From Geopsychrobacter sp. (GTDB lineage: Bacteria > Desulfobacterota > Desulfuromonadia > Desulfuromonadales > Geopsychrobacteraceae): 9,128 bases of DNA. Positions within the stretch are counted from its first letter, which is position 1, and each line of letters begins with the position of its first letter. Made by a program: the position numbers and the translations under genes. The stretch lies in assembly GCA_030620915.1 (NCBI GenBank), contig JAUXIR010000038.1, positions 1 to 9,128 on the forward strand, in the 5' to 3' direction. Under the pieces are notes generated by a model. It was not told where the DNA came from, did not search any database, and saw only the letters and a list, made by a program, of their open reading frames with translations. Of this stretch, positions 1-6,130 are shown piece by piece.

Positions 1-126
1 ACTGTCGATGTGACTCTGGGGCATTCCGAGGTGCGACTCGAGCTTGAAACCCGTGGCCCCGAACACATTGGGTTGATTCTCGAAAAGCTCAAACAGAGCG
101 GTTATGCTGCCGAGGTCGAACATTGA
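1..126 (+). CDS. ilvA: Threonine ammonia-lyase, C-terminal end (partial)
   Basis: Reading frame 1 is open from the window edge to a TGA at 124-126 and gives 41 residues. They contain LELETRGPEHIGLILEKLK followed by SGYAAEVEH. The 'ETRGPEHI..I...L...GY' pattern is the end of the ACT regulatory domain found in the roughly 400-residue threonine ammonia-lyases (threonine dehydratases), which deaminate threonine to 2-oxobutanoate with PLP in the cytoplasm. The catalytic PLP domain lies upstream, outside the window. The gene converges on the transporter gene that ends at 175, and the 48 bases between them show no clear hairpin with a T-tract. Other ACT-domain proteins could share parts of this pattern, so the assignment rests on one short motif. 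I cannot tell a biosynthetic from a catabolic role. Confidence 0.72.
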   Translation, partial: TVDVTLGHSEVRLELETRGPEHIGLILEKLKQSGYAAEVEH

Positions 127-174
127 TCAAGGGCCCATTTTCGTTCGGTTGATTTGATGCTACTGTCGCACTTT

Positions 175-1035
175 TTAGTCCGATGTCCGTCTTGAACGAA
201 AATTCCTGTGTCCAGCCATGGCCATACCGATTCCGCCAAGAATGATGACGGTTGAGATAATCAAGCGAGTTGATATCTCCTCGGTGAGGAAGATAGCCCC
301 GCCAATGGCGGCTAACACCGGCACGGCTAGTTGTACGATTGAGGCTTTGGTTGCTGTCATCCCCTTTACTGCTGCATACCAAACAGCATAACCGACCCCA
401 GATGCCAGTCCGCCTGACCAGACCGCTAACAGGATTCCCTTTAGAGAAAGATGACTGTGACGGAGGAAGAAGAAACTTAGGAGGGCAACAAAAGGCAATG
501 AAAAAGCAAAGTTAATGGCTGTTTCAGCAAGGGGACTGACAGAGCTTCGGCCCCACAGGGAATAAATTCCCCAGGAGATACCGGCGACAGCCATCAGCAA
601 GGAACCTGTCAATGAAGGTGCTGTCACCCCTGGGGAAACCAGGTAGACAAGCCCCCCAAACGCAAGTAAAACGCCGACCCACTCGGATCGGTTGAGTCGT
701 TCACCAGACAGAAGAGCGGCGATTATCATGGTCATTTGGACGGCCCCGAACAAAATGAGTGCCCCGGTTCCTGTGGCCAGCGTAACGTAAGCGAAGGAAA
801 ATGTGGCAGCGTAACAAAATAGAACTGCTGCAGAGACCCAGCTGCCCCTTGAAGTCGCTATCGTTTTTTTGGGGGATAATTTTACGGCAAGAAATAAAAC
901 TACGGCACCGGAAATGAGTCGAACACAGGTAAAGCTGGCCGGATCTATATTGCCATCTCTCAGGGCCAACCGACAAAGGACTGAGTTGCCCGCAAATGCA
1001 ATAAGTGCGCAGGTTGTATAGAAAATCACGCGCAT
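175..1035 (-). CDS. DMT-superfamily transporter with two EamA domains
   Basis: This is a 286-residue, strongly hydrophobic protein with about ten predicted membrane segments in two tandem EamA repeats. The repeat ends are recognisable: GTGALILFGAVQ... with GERLNRSEWVGVLLAFGG near residues 87-130, and TKASIVQLAVPVLAAIGGAI with a downstream TEEIS and ILGGIGMAMAG near residues 228-275. The length is usual for the family. Members export or import metabolites such as amino acids or nucleotide sugars across the inner membrane, and the substrate cannot be read from sequence. The ATG at 1035 is used because the first helix follows at once, although the Shine-Dalgarno upstream is weak. Its end faces the threonine ammonia-lyase end, so it is not in that operon. 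An amino-acid exporter role would suit the neighbour but is only a guess. Its base composition is lower in GC than that of the right half of the window. Confidence 0.88.
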   Translation of the reverse strand: MRVIFYTTCALIAFAGNSVLCRLALRDGNIDPASFTCVRLISGAVVLFLAVKLSPKKTIATSRGSWVSAAVLFCYAATFSFAYVTLATGTGALILFGAVQMTMIIAALLSGERLNRSEWVGVLLAFGGLVYLVSPGVTAPSLTGSLLMAVAGISWGIYSLWGRSSVSPLAETAINFAFSLPFVALLSFFFLRHSHLSLKGILLAVWSGGLASGVGYAVWYAAVKGMTATKASIVQLAVPVLAAIGGAIFLTEEISTRLIISTVIILGGIGMAMAGHRNFRSRRTSD

Positions 1036-1047
1036 AGGGCTCGCTTT

Positions 1048-1075
1048 ATTTTATGATTATTCAATGTTCACTCAA
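1048..1075 (-). promoter_or_regulatory. Candidate sigma-70 promoter close to the EamA transporter start
   Basis: Read on the - strand, TTGAGT (1075-1070) is followed after 16 bases by TAAAAT (1053-1048), which matches 4/6 and 5/6 of the -35 and -10 consensus. Transcription would start near 1041, only about five bases before the ATG at 1035, so the message would be almost leaderless. The region is AT-rich, where chance matches are common. The upstream candidate at 1202-1230 gives a more usual leader length. Confidence 0.28.
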
Positions 1076-1201
1076 TGGGTGGTGAAAAATGCCGGTGATG
1101 CGCTGGAACTGGTACCACTGAAGATGTGCGCGAGACACCCCGTTATTTTACGGCCGCTTCCACTTGATAGTCATCTCCCGCCACGATCGATTTTCTTATG
1201 T

Positions 1202-1230
1202 ATTAAGTCATTTTCGAAATTGTACGTCAA
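1202..1230 (-). promoter_or_regulatory. Second candidate promoter for the EamA transporter
   Basis: On the - strand, TTGACG (1230-1225) is separated by 17 bases from CTTAAT (1207-1202), matching 5/6 and 4/6 of the sigma-70 boxes with ideal spacing. It would give a leader of about 160 bases before the ATG at 1035. It was found by eye only, in AT-rich sequence. Confidence 0.27.
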
Positions 1231-1380
1231 TCGGTCTATCGATCTTCAACAATCAGGGTCGATTTGACTCATCTCATTTAGCTCATCTATCGGTTGGAAT
1301 TGCCTCCGCAGACTGCACCCTGTCTGGCTTATAGTGTTCAGTATCCGGTTGGTTTCAAGCGCGGATTCTCAGCGTCACTC

Positions 1381-1406
1381 TTGACTTGTTCTCTCGATTC
1401 GATAAT
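1381..1406 (+). promoter_or_regulatory. Candidate promoter for the 157-residue gene
   Basis: TTGACT (1381-1386) matches 5/6 of a -35 box, and GATAAT (1401-1406) matches 5/6 of a -10 box, but the spacer is only 14 bases, shorter than the usual 16-18. Transcription would start around 1413, at the palindrome 1414-1423 and about 50 bases before the ATG at 1463. The short spacer could mean that an activator is needed, or that the match is chance. Confidence 0.25.
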
Positions 1407-1413
1407 GGCATAG

Positions 1414-1423
1414 TGCCCGGGCA
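1414..1423. repeat. 10-bp perfect palindrome TGCCCGGGCA
   Basis: TGCCCGGGCA is its own reverse complement. It lies directly downstream of the candidate -10 box and 40 bases before the start codon at 1463. It is flanked by CTCGA (1393-1397) and TCGAG (1425-1429), which are also inverted. The position would suit an operator for a dimeric regulator, but no regulator gene is adjacent and the palindrome is short. Confidence 0.3.
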
Positions 1424-1462
1424 TTCGAGGATTTTTCATTTCATAACGAAAGGTATGAGCGG

Positions 1463-1936
1463 ATGGTTCCCTTATCTGTCAGTGAGGCCTGGAACGGGCT
1501 GGAAGAAAATAAAAGAACTGCGGTTTGTCGTCTATGCGCCAAGCAGCAGCCGACAATATTCTCGCGCTGGATAGAGGCTGCCGGGCTGAAAAGTTTTCGC
1601 CACGACTCGCTGGTCAATCGCAAGGCCGGATCAGCCTCGCGTCTCGATGCGGTGCTGTTTAAGGCCGAGGAGGGTCAGTTGGCTGCGGATGTGCTGGTTG
1701 CTTACTTTACCGAACTGTCGCCGGAAATTAATGATCAGTATCTCGAAATGCTTGAGGCGGCCGGTAATGAAGAGTCGGAAACGAAGCTGAGGATTTATGC
1801 CCAACTCGCGCACCGTCACAAAAAATCCCCCTATATCAGGCTCTATCTGGCAACCGCGCTCTGGGTTGAAGAGTTCAATGAGGAAGATATAGCGCTTGTC
1901 GATACCCTGGCTGCGGAGCTTTCTGCGCCGGTATAA
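1463..1936 (+). CDS. Hypothetical soluble protein, 157 residues, family not recognised
   Basis: An open frame of 157 residues begins at ATG 1463, nine bases after a GAAAGG Shine-Dalgarno at 1448-1453, and ends with TAA at 1934-1936. Good codon structure, the ribosome site and the lack of any better gene on the other strand make it likely real. The protein has no signal peptide or membrane segment. A short N-terminal part holds VCRLCAKQQ (residues 21-29, one CxxC pair with no partner pair) and a tryptophan-bearing FSRWIEAAGLKSFRHDSL stretch. From about residue 60 it is acidic and looks mostly helical, with ELSPEINDQYLEMLEAAG and KLRIYAQLAHRHKKSPYIRL, somewhat like helical-hairpin repeat proteins. 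I do not recognise the family and assign no function. It is convergent with lon, 76 bases away, with no convincing terminator between them. Confidence 0.75.
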   Translation: MVPLSVSEAWNGLEENKRTAVCRLCAKQQPTIFSRWIEAAGLKSFRHDSLVNRKAGSASRLDAVLFKAEEGQLAADVLVAYFTELSPEINDQYLEMLEAAGNEESETKLRIYAQLAHRHKKSPYIRLYLATALWVEEFNEEDIALVDTLAAELSAPV

Positions 1937-2012
1937 TGCCTGCGGCAGATCGCAACCGGCCGCTGGGCCTGCCAGAGGAGGGAGCGGCTCGATGTCCCGC
2001 CTTCAGCAGGGG

Positions 2013-4334
2013 TCATTCCAGACCCAAGTCCGGAATGGCGGCGATTAATACATCCTCGATCTGCTCGGCGAGGATAAATTCCATTTCGGCCTTCACCGGG
2101 TTCGGCAAGGACGACAGGTCTTTTTCATTCTCTCGTGGCAGAATCACGCGCAGGATTCCTGCCCGCCGCGCGGCCAGAACTTTCTCTTTGATCCCACCGA
2201 CCGGCAACACCAGGCCACTCAGGGTAATCTCACCCGTCATCGCGGTGTCGCTACGCACCGGATATCCACTATAGAGGGAGGTCAAGGCGGTCGCCATGGT
2301 AACTCCGGCAGAGGGACCGTCTTTGGGGATGGCACCGGAGGGGACATGAATATGCACCGCTTCAATCTCCCTGGCGATACCCAGTGTCTGACAATGCGAG
2401 ATAACATAGCTGTTGGCCGCCAGCGCCGATTCTTTCATCACCTCGCCCAAATGGCCGGTCAGGGTGAACTTCTCCCCTGAGGGGAGCGAGATCGCTTCGA
2501 TATACAACACGTCACCGCCCGCTTCCGTCCAGGCCAAACCCGTTGCGACCCCGGGGGGACGCTCCTTGCGGATCTGCTCAACGAAAAAACGTTCCGGCCC
2601 GAGCAGGTCGCCCAGCTCGGCAACCTCAATATTGGTCGAAACGGTCTCACCATCGGCAATACGCACGGCCAGCTTGCGGGCCAGGCGGCCCAGCATGCGT
2701 TCAATCTCGCGCACTCCGGCTTCACGGGTGTAGCGGCGGATAATGGTGAAGAGAGTTTCTTCCGGTACCCTGAACTGCTCAATCGAGAGCCCTGCTTCCT
2801 CGCGCTGCCGCGGCAACAGGTAGCGTTGGGCGATGGCTATTTTTTCCTCATCGCTGTAGCCACTTAGGTGCAGGGTTTCCATGCGGTCCAGCAATGGTTT
2901 GGGAATGCTGTCGAGGCTATTGGCCGTGGTAATAAAAAAGACCTTGGTTAAATCGAAGGGCAGATCGAGATAATTGTCATGAAAGGTATTGTTCTGGGCC
3001 GGATCCAGAATTTCCATCAGCGCGGCGGCCGGATCACCGTGAAAGTCGCGGCTGAGTTTGTCAATTTCATCCAGCATGATCAGCGGATTTCTGACCCCGG
3101 CGCGGCGGATAGCCTGGATGATTCGACCCGGCATGGCGCCGATATAGGTGCGTCTGTGGCCGCGTAATTCAGCTTCATCATGCATGCCGCCCAGACTGAA
3201 ACGGTCGAATTTTCGCCCGAGGGCTCTGGCGATCGATTGGCCGAGAGAGGTCTTGCCGACGCCCGGCGGCCCGACAAAACAGAGGATCGGTGATTTGGCT
3301 TTAGGATTGAGTTTCATGACCGCAAGCTGTTCGATGATCCGTTCCTTGACCTCTTTCAGGTCGTAGTGGTCCTCGTCGAGCACCTGGCGCGCATTGCTTA
3401 AATCGAGGTTGTCGGTGGTGGTCTCATCCCAGGGGAGTTCCAGCGTCAGCTGTAGATGGGCCAGGGTGACCTGATATTCGGGCGAGGCCGGGGAAATCTG
3501 TTCGAGCCGGCCCATCTCCTTTTCCACCTCAACCCTGACCGTCTCCGGCAGGGAGCAGTCATCGAGCTTTTTGCGCAACTCCTTGGCTTCCGTCTCCGGG
3601 GAACCTTCGCCCAACTCCTGCTGCATCGCTTTAATCTGTTCGCGGAGCAGGTATTTTTGTTGTTCCTGGCTCAGCTTGTCTTTGGCCTGATCTGAAATTT
3701 TCTTGTGGACCTCAAGAATCTGGATCTCATGGTTGAGAAACTCGTTGAGCAGGATTATTGCCTTTTTATCGCTGGATGCCGCCAGCAGCTCCTGTTCCTT
3801 CGTCAGTTCAAGCGGCAACAGCTTGCCCACCGCATAGACAAGCTGCATGATGTCTTCCCTTGGGGCGGCCAGCGGCGGGAAGTTGAGTTGCATTTCGGGG
3901 TGGCTCAGGGCAAAGAATTTTCCGGTCAGGGCCAACAATTCACGATGCAGGGCCTCGGCTTCGACGTTGTAGGTTATCCGCAGCGGGCACGGCTGTACCT
4001 GCGCCTTGGGAAAGGGACTGGACTGGATGAAATTTACAATTTTTACCCGTTCCACTCCGTGGATGATGATCTGCACCGTCGTGCCGAAGCGGGAGATGAG
4101 CTGCACGTTTGCCACCGTTCCCACCTCATAGAGCTCTGCCTGCCGGGGGGTGTCTCGCGTTGCATCCTTCTGGGTGAAAATCGCAATCATCTTATTTTCA
4201 CTCTCCAGCGCGGCACTGATCGCCTTGACCGATGTTGGACCATGGACCGTGATCGGCATGGCAAAGGTCGGGAAAATCACGGTGTTCTTCAACGGTAATA
4301 TTGGCAGGGTGTATGACTGGCTTTCAGTTCCCAT
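2013..4334 (-). CDS. lon: ATP-dependent endopeptidase Lon
   Basis: Lon is a cytoplasmic AAA+ serine protease that degrades misfolded and regulatory proteins. From ATG 4334 it has 773 residues, close to the family norm (E. coli 784). The N-terminal substrate domain starts at LPILPLKNTVIFP (10-22), and a coiled-coil-rich linker lies near 210-280. The AAA+ module has Walker A GPPGVGKT (355-362), Walker B IMLDEID (419-425), TTAN with sensor-1 Asn472, and GVRE near 540-543. The protease domain has PKDGPSAG with catalytic Ser675, paired with Lys718 in GGIKEK, the same 43-residue spacing as in E. coli (Ser679/Lys722). All key residues are intact. An in-frame GTG at 4394 would add 20 residues. I prefer ATG 4334 because about nine residues before LPILPL is usual and the GTG has no Shine-Dalgarno, although the one at 4334 is weak too. 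I see no CIRCE element or convincing heat-shock promoter upstream. Confidence 0.96.
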   Translation of the reverse strand: MGTESQSYTLPILPLKNTVIFPTFAMPITVHGPTSVKAISAALESENKMIAIFTQKDATRDTPRQAELYEVGTVANVQLISRFGTTVQIIIHGVERVKIVNFIQSSPFPKAQVQPCPLRITYNVEAEALHRELLALTGKFFALSHPEMQLNFPPLAAPREDIMQLVYAVGKLLPLELTKEQELLAASSDKKAIILLNEFLNHEIQILEVHKKISDQAKDKLSQEQQKYLLREQIKAMQQELGEGSPETEAKELRKKLDDCSLPETVRVEVEKEMGRLEQISPASPEYQVTLAHLQLTLELPWDETTTDNLDLSNARQVLDEDHYDLKEVKERIIEQLAVMKLNPKAKSPILCFVGPPGVGKTSLGQSIARALGRKFDRFSLGGMHDEAELRGHRRTYIGAMPGRIIQAIRRAGVRNPLIMLDEIDKLSRDFHGDPAAALMEILDPAQNNTFHDNYLDLPFDLTKVFFITTANSLDSIPKPLLDRMETLHLSGYSDEEKIAIAQRYLLPRQREEAGLSIEQFRVPEETLFTIIRRYTREAGVREIERMLGRLARKLAVRIADGETVSTNIEVAELGDLLGPERFFVEQIRKERPPGVATGLAWTEAGGDVLYIEAISLPSGEKFTLTGHLGEVMKESALAANSYVISHCQTLGIAREIEAVHIHVPSGAIPKDGPSAGVTMATALTSLYSGYPVRSDTAMTGEITLSGLVLPVGGIKEKVLAARRAGILRVILPRENEKDLSSLPNPVKAEMEFILAEQIEDVLIAAIPDLGLE

Positions 4335-4507
4335 GCTTCCGCCCGAGGTCAATGGTTTTTTGATAATGCGTGCGCCTGGAAATAAGTTTATCACTCTGGC
4401 TTTTAGGTGCCCTGTTTTTTTGGAGCTGTTAAAAATTTTGTAGTTTCAATTCGAAAGGGTTGGTCCCTATGGTCCGACAATCTTTTCGCGAGCCGCTGAA
4501 AAAGGAT

Positions 4508-4542
4508 AAGGGTCCAGCAATCATTTTGACTGCTGGACCCTT
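4508..4542 (-). terminator. Intrinsic terminator of the BMP transporter-xpt operon
   Basis: Positions 4508-4519 (AAGGGTCCAGCA) and 4531-4542 (TGCTGGACCCTT) form a perfect 12-bp stem with an 11-base loop. On the - strand the stem is followed by ATCCTTTTTC, giving a T-tract. It lies about 125 bases after the xpt stop and about 175 bases before lon ATG 4334. It would end the salvage operon and insulate lon, which runs in the same direction. Confidence 0.85.
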
Positions 4543-4610
4543 GTCTCTCTTAATATGAGCTGAATACGGTTGATTCGGTATTTGCCAAGGCGGTGATCTC
4601 CCTGACCCTT

Positions 4611-4622
4611 ATCGACGTCGAT
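4611..4622. repeat. 12-bp perfect palindrome ATCGACGTCGAT
   Basis: ATCGACGTCGAT reads the same on both strands. It lies between the xpt stop (4668) and the operon terminator (4508-4542). It has no loop, so it does not look like an RNA hairpin. It could be a protein-binding site or chance, and nothing nearby decides. Confidence 0.25.
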
Positions 4623-4667
4623 TCAGCCGCTGGCACGACTGACCTTCCTGATATTCATGTTTGCCGC

Positions 4668-5213
4668 CTATTGGACATCTCCCGCTGCACTCTGCAGCTC
4701 CTCCAGGGTCAGGATCGACTCGATGTCCCGCCGTGCTGATTTATTGATAATCACCGCTGTGCCGACCAGCTCTGCCTGCGCCTGGGCGATAATCTCTTCC
4801 ATCGCTTTTAAGGTTGCGCCCTTGGCGAAGAAGTCATCGACAAACAGCACCCGGTCCCCGGCCTTCAACACCTCTTTCGAGACGTGGAAGCGGGTCGATT
4901 CCTGTTTGGTGAAGCTGAAACTGTCGGCCGCGTAGTAGTCGGTCATGGTCAGCGGCTGCTTCTTCTTGGCAAAGACGTAGGGGATACCGAGCATGCCGGC
5001 GACCGGTTGGGCGAGGATGATGCCGCTGGTCTCGGCGGTCAGCACCTTGTCGATCTTTTGGTCGAGAAAGCGGGTGGCGATATCGGCGGCGAGCAGGTCG
5101 ATCAGCTGTGGATCGACCATGTGGTTCAGGAAACGGTCGACCTTGATAATCTCACCATCGACCCGTCCGTCGCGTTCGATGCGTTCAAGCAGGGTCTGCG
5201 CTGCATGATTCAT
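4668..5213 (-). CDS. xpt: Xanthine phosphoribosyltransferase
   Basis: This cytoplasmic type I phosphoribosyltransferase would join xanthine (often also guanine) with PRPP to give XMP and pyrophosphate in purine salvage. The 181 residues follow Bacillus subtilis Xpt, as I recall it, through most of their length: KVDRFLNHMVDP (24-35), ETSGI (61-65), FAKKKQPLTMTD (81-92), SFSFTKQ (98-104), and the PRPP loop VLFVDDFFAKGAT (122-134) with its acidic pair Asp126-Asp127. The C-terminus is shorter than in B. subtilis (194 residues). After NKS (157-159) the sequence goes almost directly to IESILTLEEL, skipping roughly 15 residues. The start ATG 5213 overlaps the permease stop by four bases (ATGA), with GAGG seven bases upstream. 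Fusion to a BMP-type importer operon suggests it acts on the imported purine. A hypoxanthine/guanine preference cannot be excluded. Confidence 0.88.
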   Translation of the reverse strand: MNHAAQTLLERIERDGRVDGEIIKVDRFLNHMVDPQLIDLLAADIATRFLDQKIDKVLTAETSGIILAQPVAGMLGIPYVFAKKKQPLTMTDYYAADSFSFTKQESTRFHVSKEVLKAGDRVLFVDDFFAKGATLKAMEEIIAQAQAELVGTAVIINKSARRDIESILTLEELQSAAGDVQ

Positions 5214-6130
5214 TTTCGATCCTCGCGATCATAGGGCAGTCCAAGGTTGCCGGGCTGCTGGCTGGCGCCTTTTTGCAGGCGGATGGTTGAAATCACCAGG
5301 ACCACAATGGTGAAGATGTAGGGCAGCATCTGCAGGATGTGGGCGCTGACGGTGGTGCCCATCGCCTGAAAGCGCAACTGCATAGCGGTGATGCCGCCGA
5401 ACAGGTAGGCACCGAAGAGGGCGCGAAAACTCGACCAGCTGGCAAAGATGACCAGCGCGACGGCGATCCAGCCACGTCCGGCGGTCATGTTTTCAATCCA
5501 CATCGGGGTCGACGCCAGACTTAAGTAGGCGCCGCCGATGCCGACGAAGCCACTGCCGCAGGCGACCGCCAGGAAGCGATAACGGTTGACCGGGATGCCG
5601 CAGGCGTCGGCGGCGGCCGGATTTTCACCGATGGTGCGCAGTTCGAGCCCCCAGCGGGTGCGGTAGAAGAAGAACCAGATCAGCGCCACCAGCAGGAAGC
5701 TGAAATAGATCAGCCAGTCCTGGTTGAAGAAGGCTTTGCCGACCAGCGGCAGTTGCGCGAGCAGCGGCACCGCATGGCGTTCGAAGCCATCGATGGTCTG
5801 GCCGACCACGCCGCGGCCGAAGAGGGCGGTGATACCGATGCCGAACATGGTCAGGGCGAGGCCGCTGACAATCTGATTGCCGCGCAGCTGCACGGTAATC
5901 AGCGCATGGATGCTGCCGGCGATAAAGGCGGCGACGAAGGCGGCGAGCACACCCAGGAGCAGACTGCCGCTGGCGAAGGTCGCGGCGAAGCCGGACAGGG
6001 CTCCGATCAGCATCAGGCCTTCGATCCCCAGATTGATGATCCCGGCGCGTTCATTGATGATCGCGCCCAGGGTGGCGAAGAGGATCGGGGTCCCGGCGCG
6101 GACCGTGGCATCGAGCAGGATCTCAAGCAT
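5210..6130 (-). CDS. BMP-family ABC importer, inner-membrane permease 2 (NupQ-like)
   Basis: This 306-residue permease belongs to the branched-chain-amino-acid/sugar type permease family and resembles the NupQ subunit of nucleoside importers. It has about eight hydrophobic segments. The N-terminal GTPILFATLGAIINERAG and INLGIEGLMLIGAL (residues 13-45) are typical of this subunit, and RTIGENPAAADACGI is the cytoplasmic loop that contacts the ATPase. With the preceding permease it should form the heterodimeric channel. Two in-frame ATGs occur at 6136 and 6130. AAGGAGG at 6143-6137 abuts the first but sits six bases before the second, so I take 6130. That start overlaps the upstream permease stop by eight bases. 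The 3' end overlaps xpt by four bases. Confidence 0.92.
   Translation of the reverse strand: MLEILLDATVRAGTPILFATLGAIINERAGIINLGIEGLMLIGALSGFAATFASGSLLLGVLAAFVAAFIAGSIHALITVQLRGNQIVSGLALTMFGIGITALFGRGVVGQTIDGFERHAVPLLAQLPLVGKAFFNQDWLIYFSFLLVALIWFFFYRTRWGLELRTIGENPAAADACGIPVNRYRFLAVACGSGFVGIGGAYLSLASTPMWIENMTAGRGWIAVALVIFASWSSFRALFGAYLFGGITAMQLRFQAMGTTVSAHILQMLPYIFTIVVLVISTIRLQKGASQQPGNLGLPYDREDRK

Larger units (their letters stand above)
1036..1462. other. 427-base intergenic region between divergent genes
   Basis: This gap separates the divergent starts of the EamA transporter (-) and the unknown 157-residue gene (+). I see no tRNA, no strong hairpin with a T-tract, no riboswitch-like conserved core, and no reading frame with a recognisable product. 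A 67-codon open frame at 1064-1267 (+) looks like chance. The gap contains candidate promoters in both directions, a heptamer CTCATCT repeated 14 bases apart (1268-1274 and 1282-1288), and a 10-bp palindrome at 1414-1423. Hand counting of one 60-base line (1201-1260) gives about 37% GC, well below the operon on the right. Confidence 0.6.

Noticed and set aside
127..174. Possible bidirectional terminator between threonine ammonia-lyase and the EamA transporter
   Set aside because: There is a short T-run at 172-176 and a GGGCCC palindrome but no stem of useful length.
1064..1267. 67-codon open frame in the intergenic gap
   Set aside because: It has no Shine-Dalgarno, no recognisable motif and unlikely composition. 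It overlaps the promoter region of the divergent transporter.
1927..1988. GC-rich inverted repeats between the 157-residue gene and lon (GCCGGT/ACCGGC and GCCGCT/AGCGGC)
   Set aside because: Stems are only six base pairs with long loops, they overlap each other's space, and no T-tract follows on either strand, so I do not call a terminator.
3705..4298. 197-codon open frame on the + strand opposite lon
   Set aside because: It overlaps the conserved Lon N-terminal domain and shows no recognisable protein features.
4395..4450. TTGAAA upstream of lon as a heat-shock promoter -35 box
   Set aside because: No matching -10 box of the CCCCAT type or sigma-70 type lies at a suitable distance.
4543..4667. 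Very short - strand frame starting MNIRKVSRASG after xpt
   Set aside because: It is eleven codons long, with no conservation evidence visible, and lies in the 3' untranslated part of the operon.
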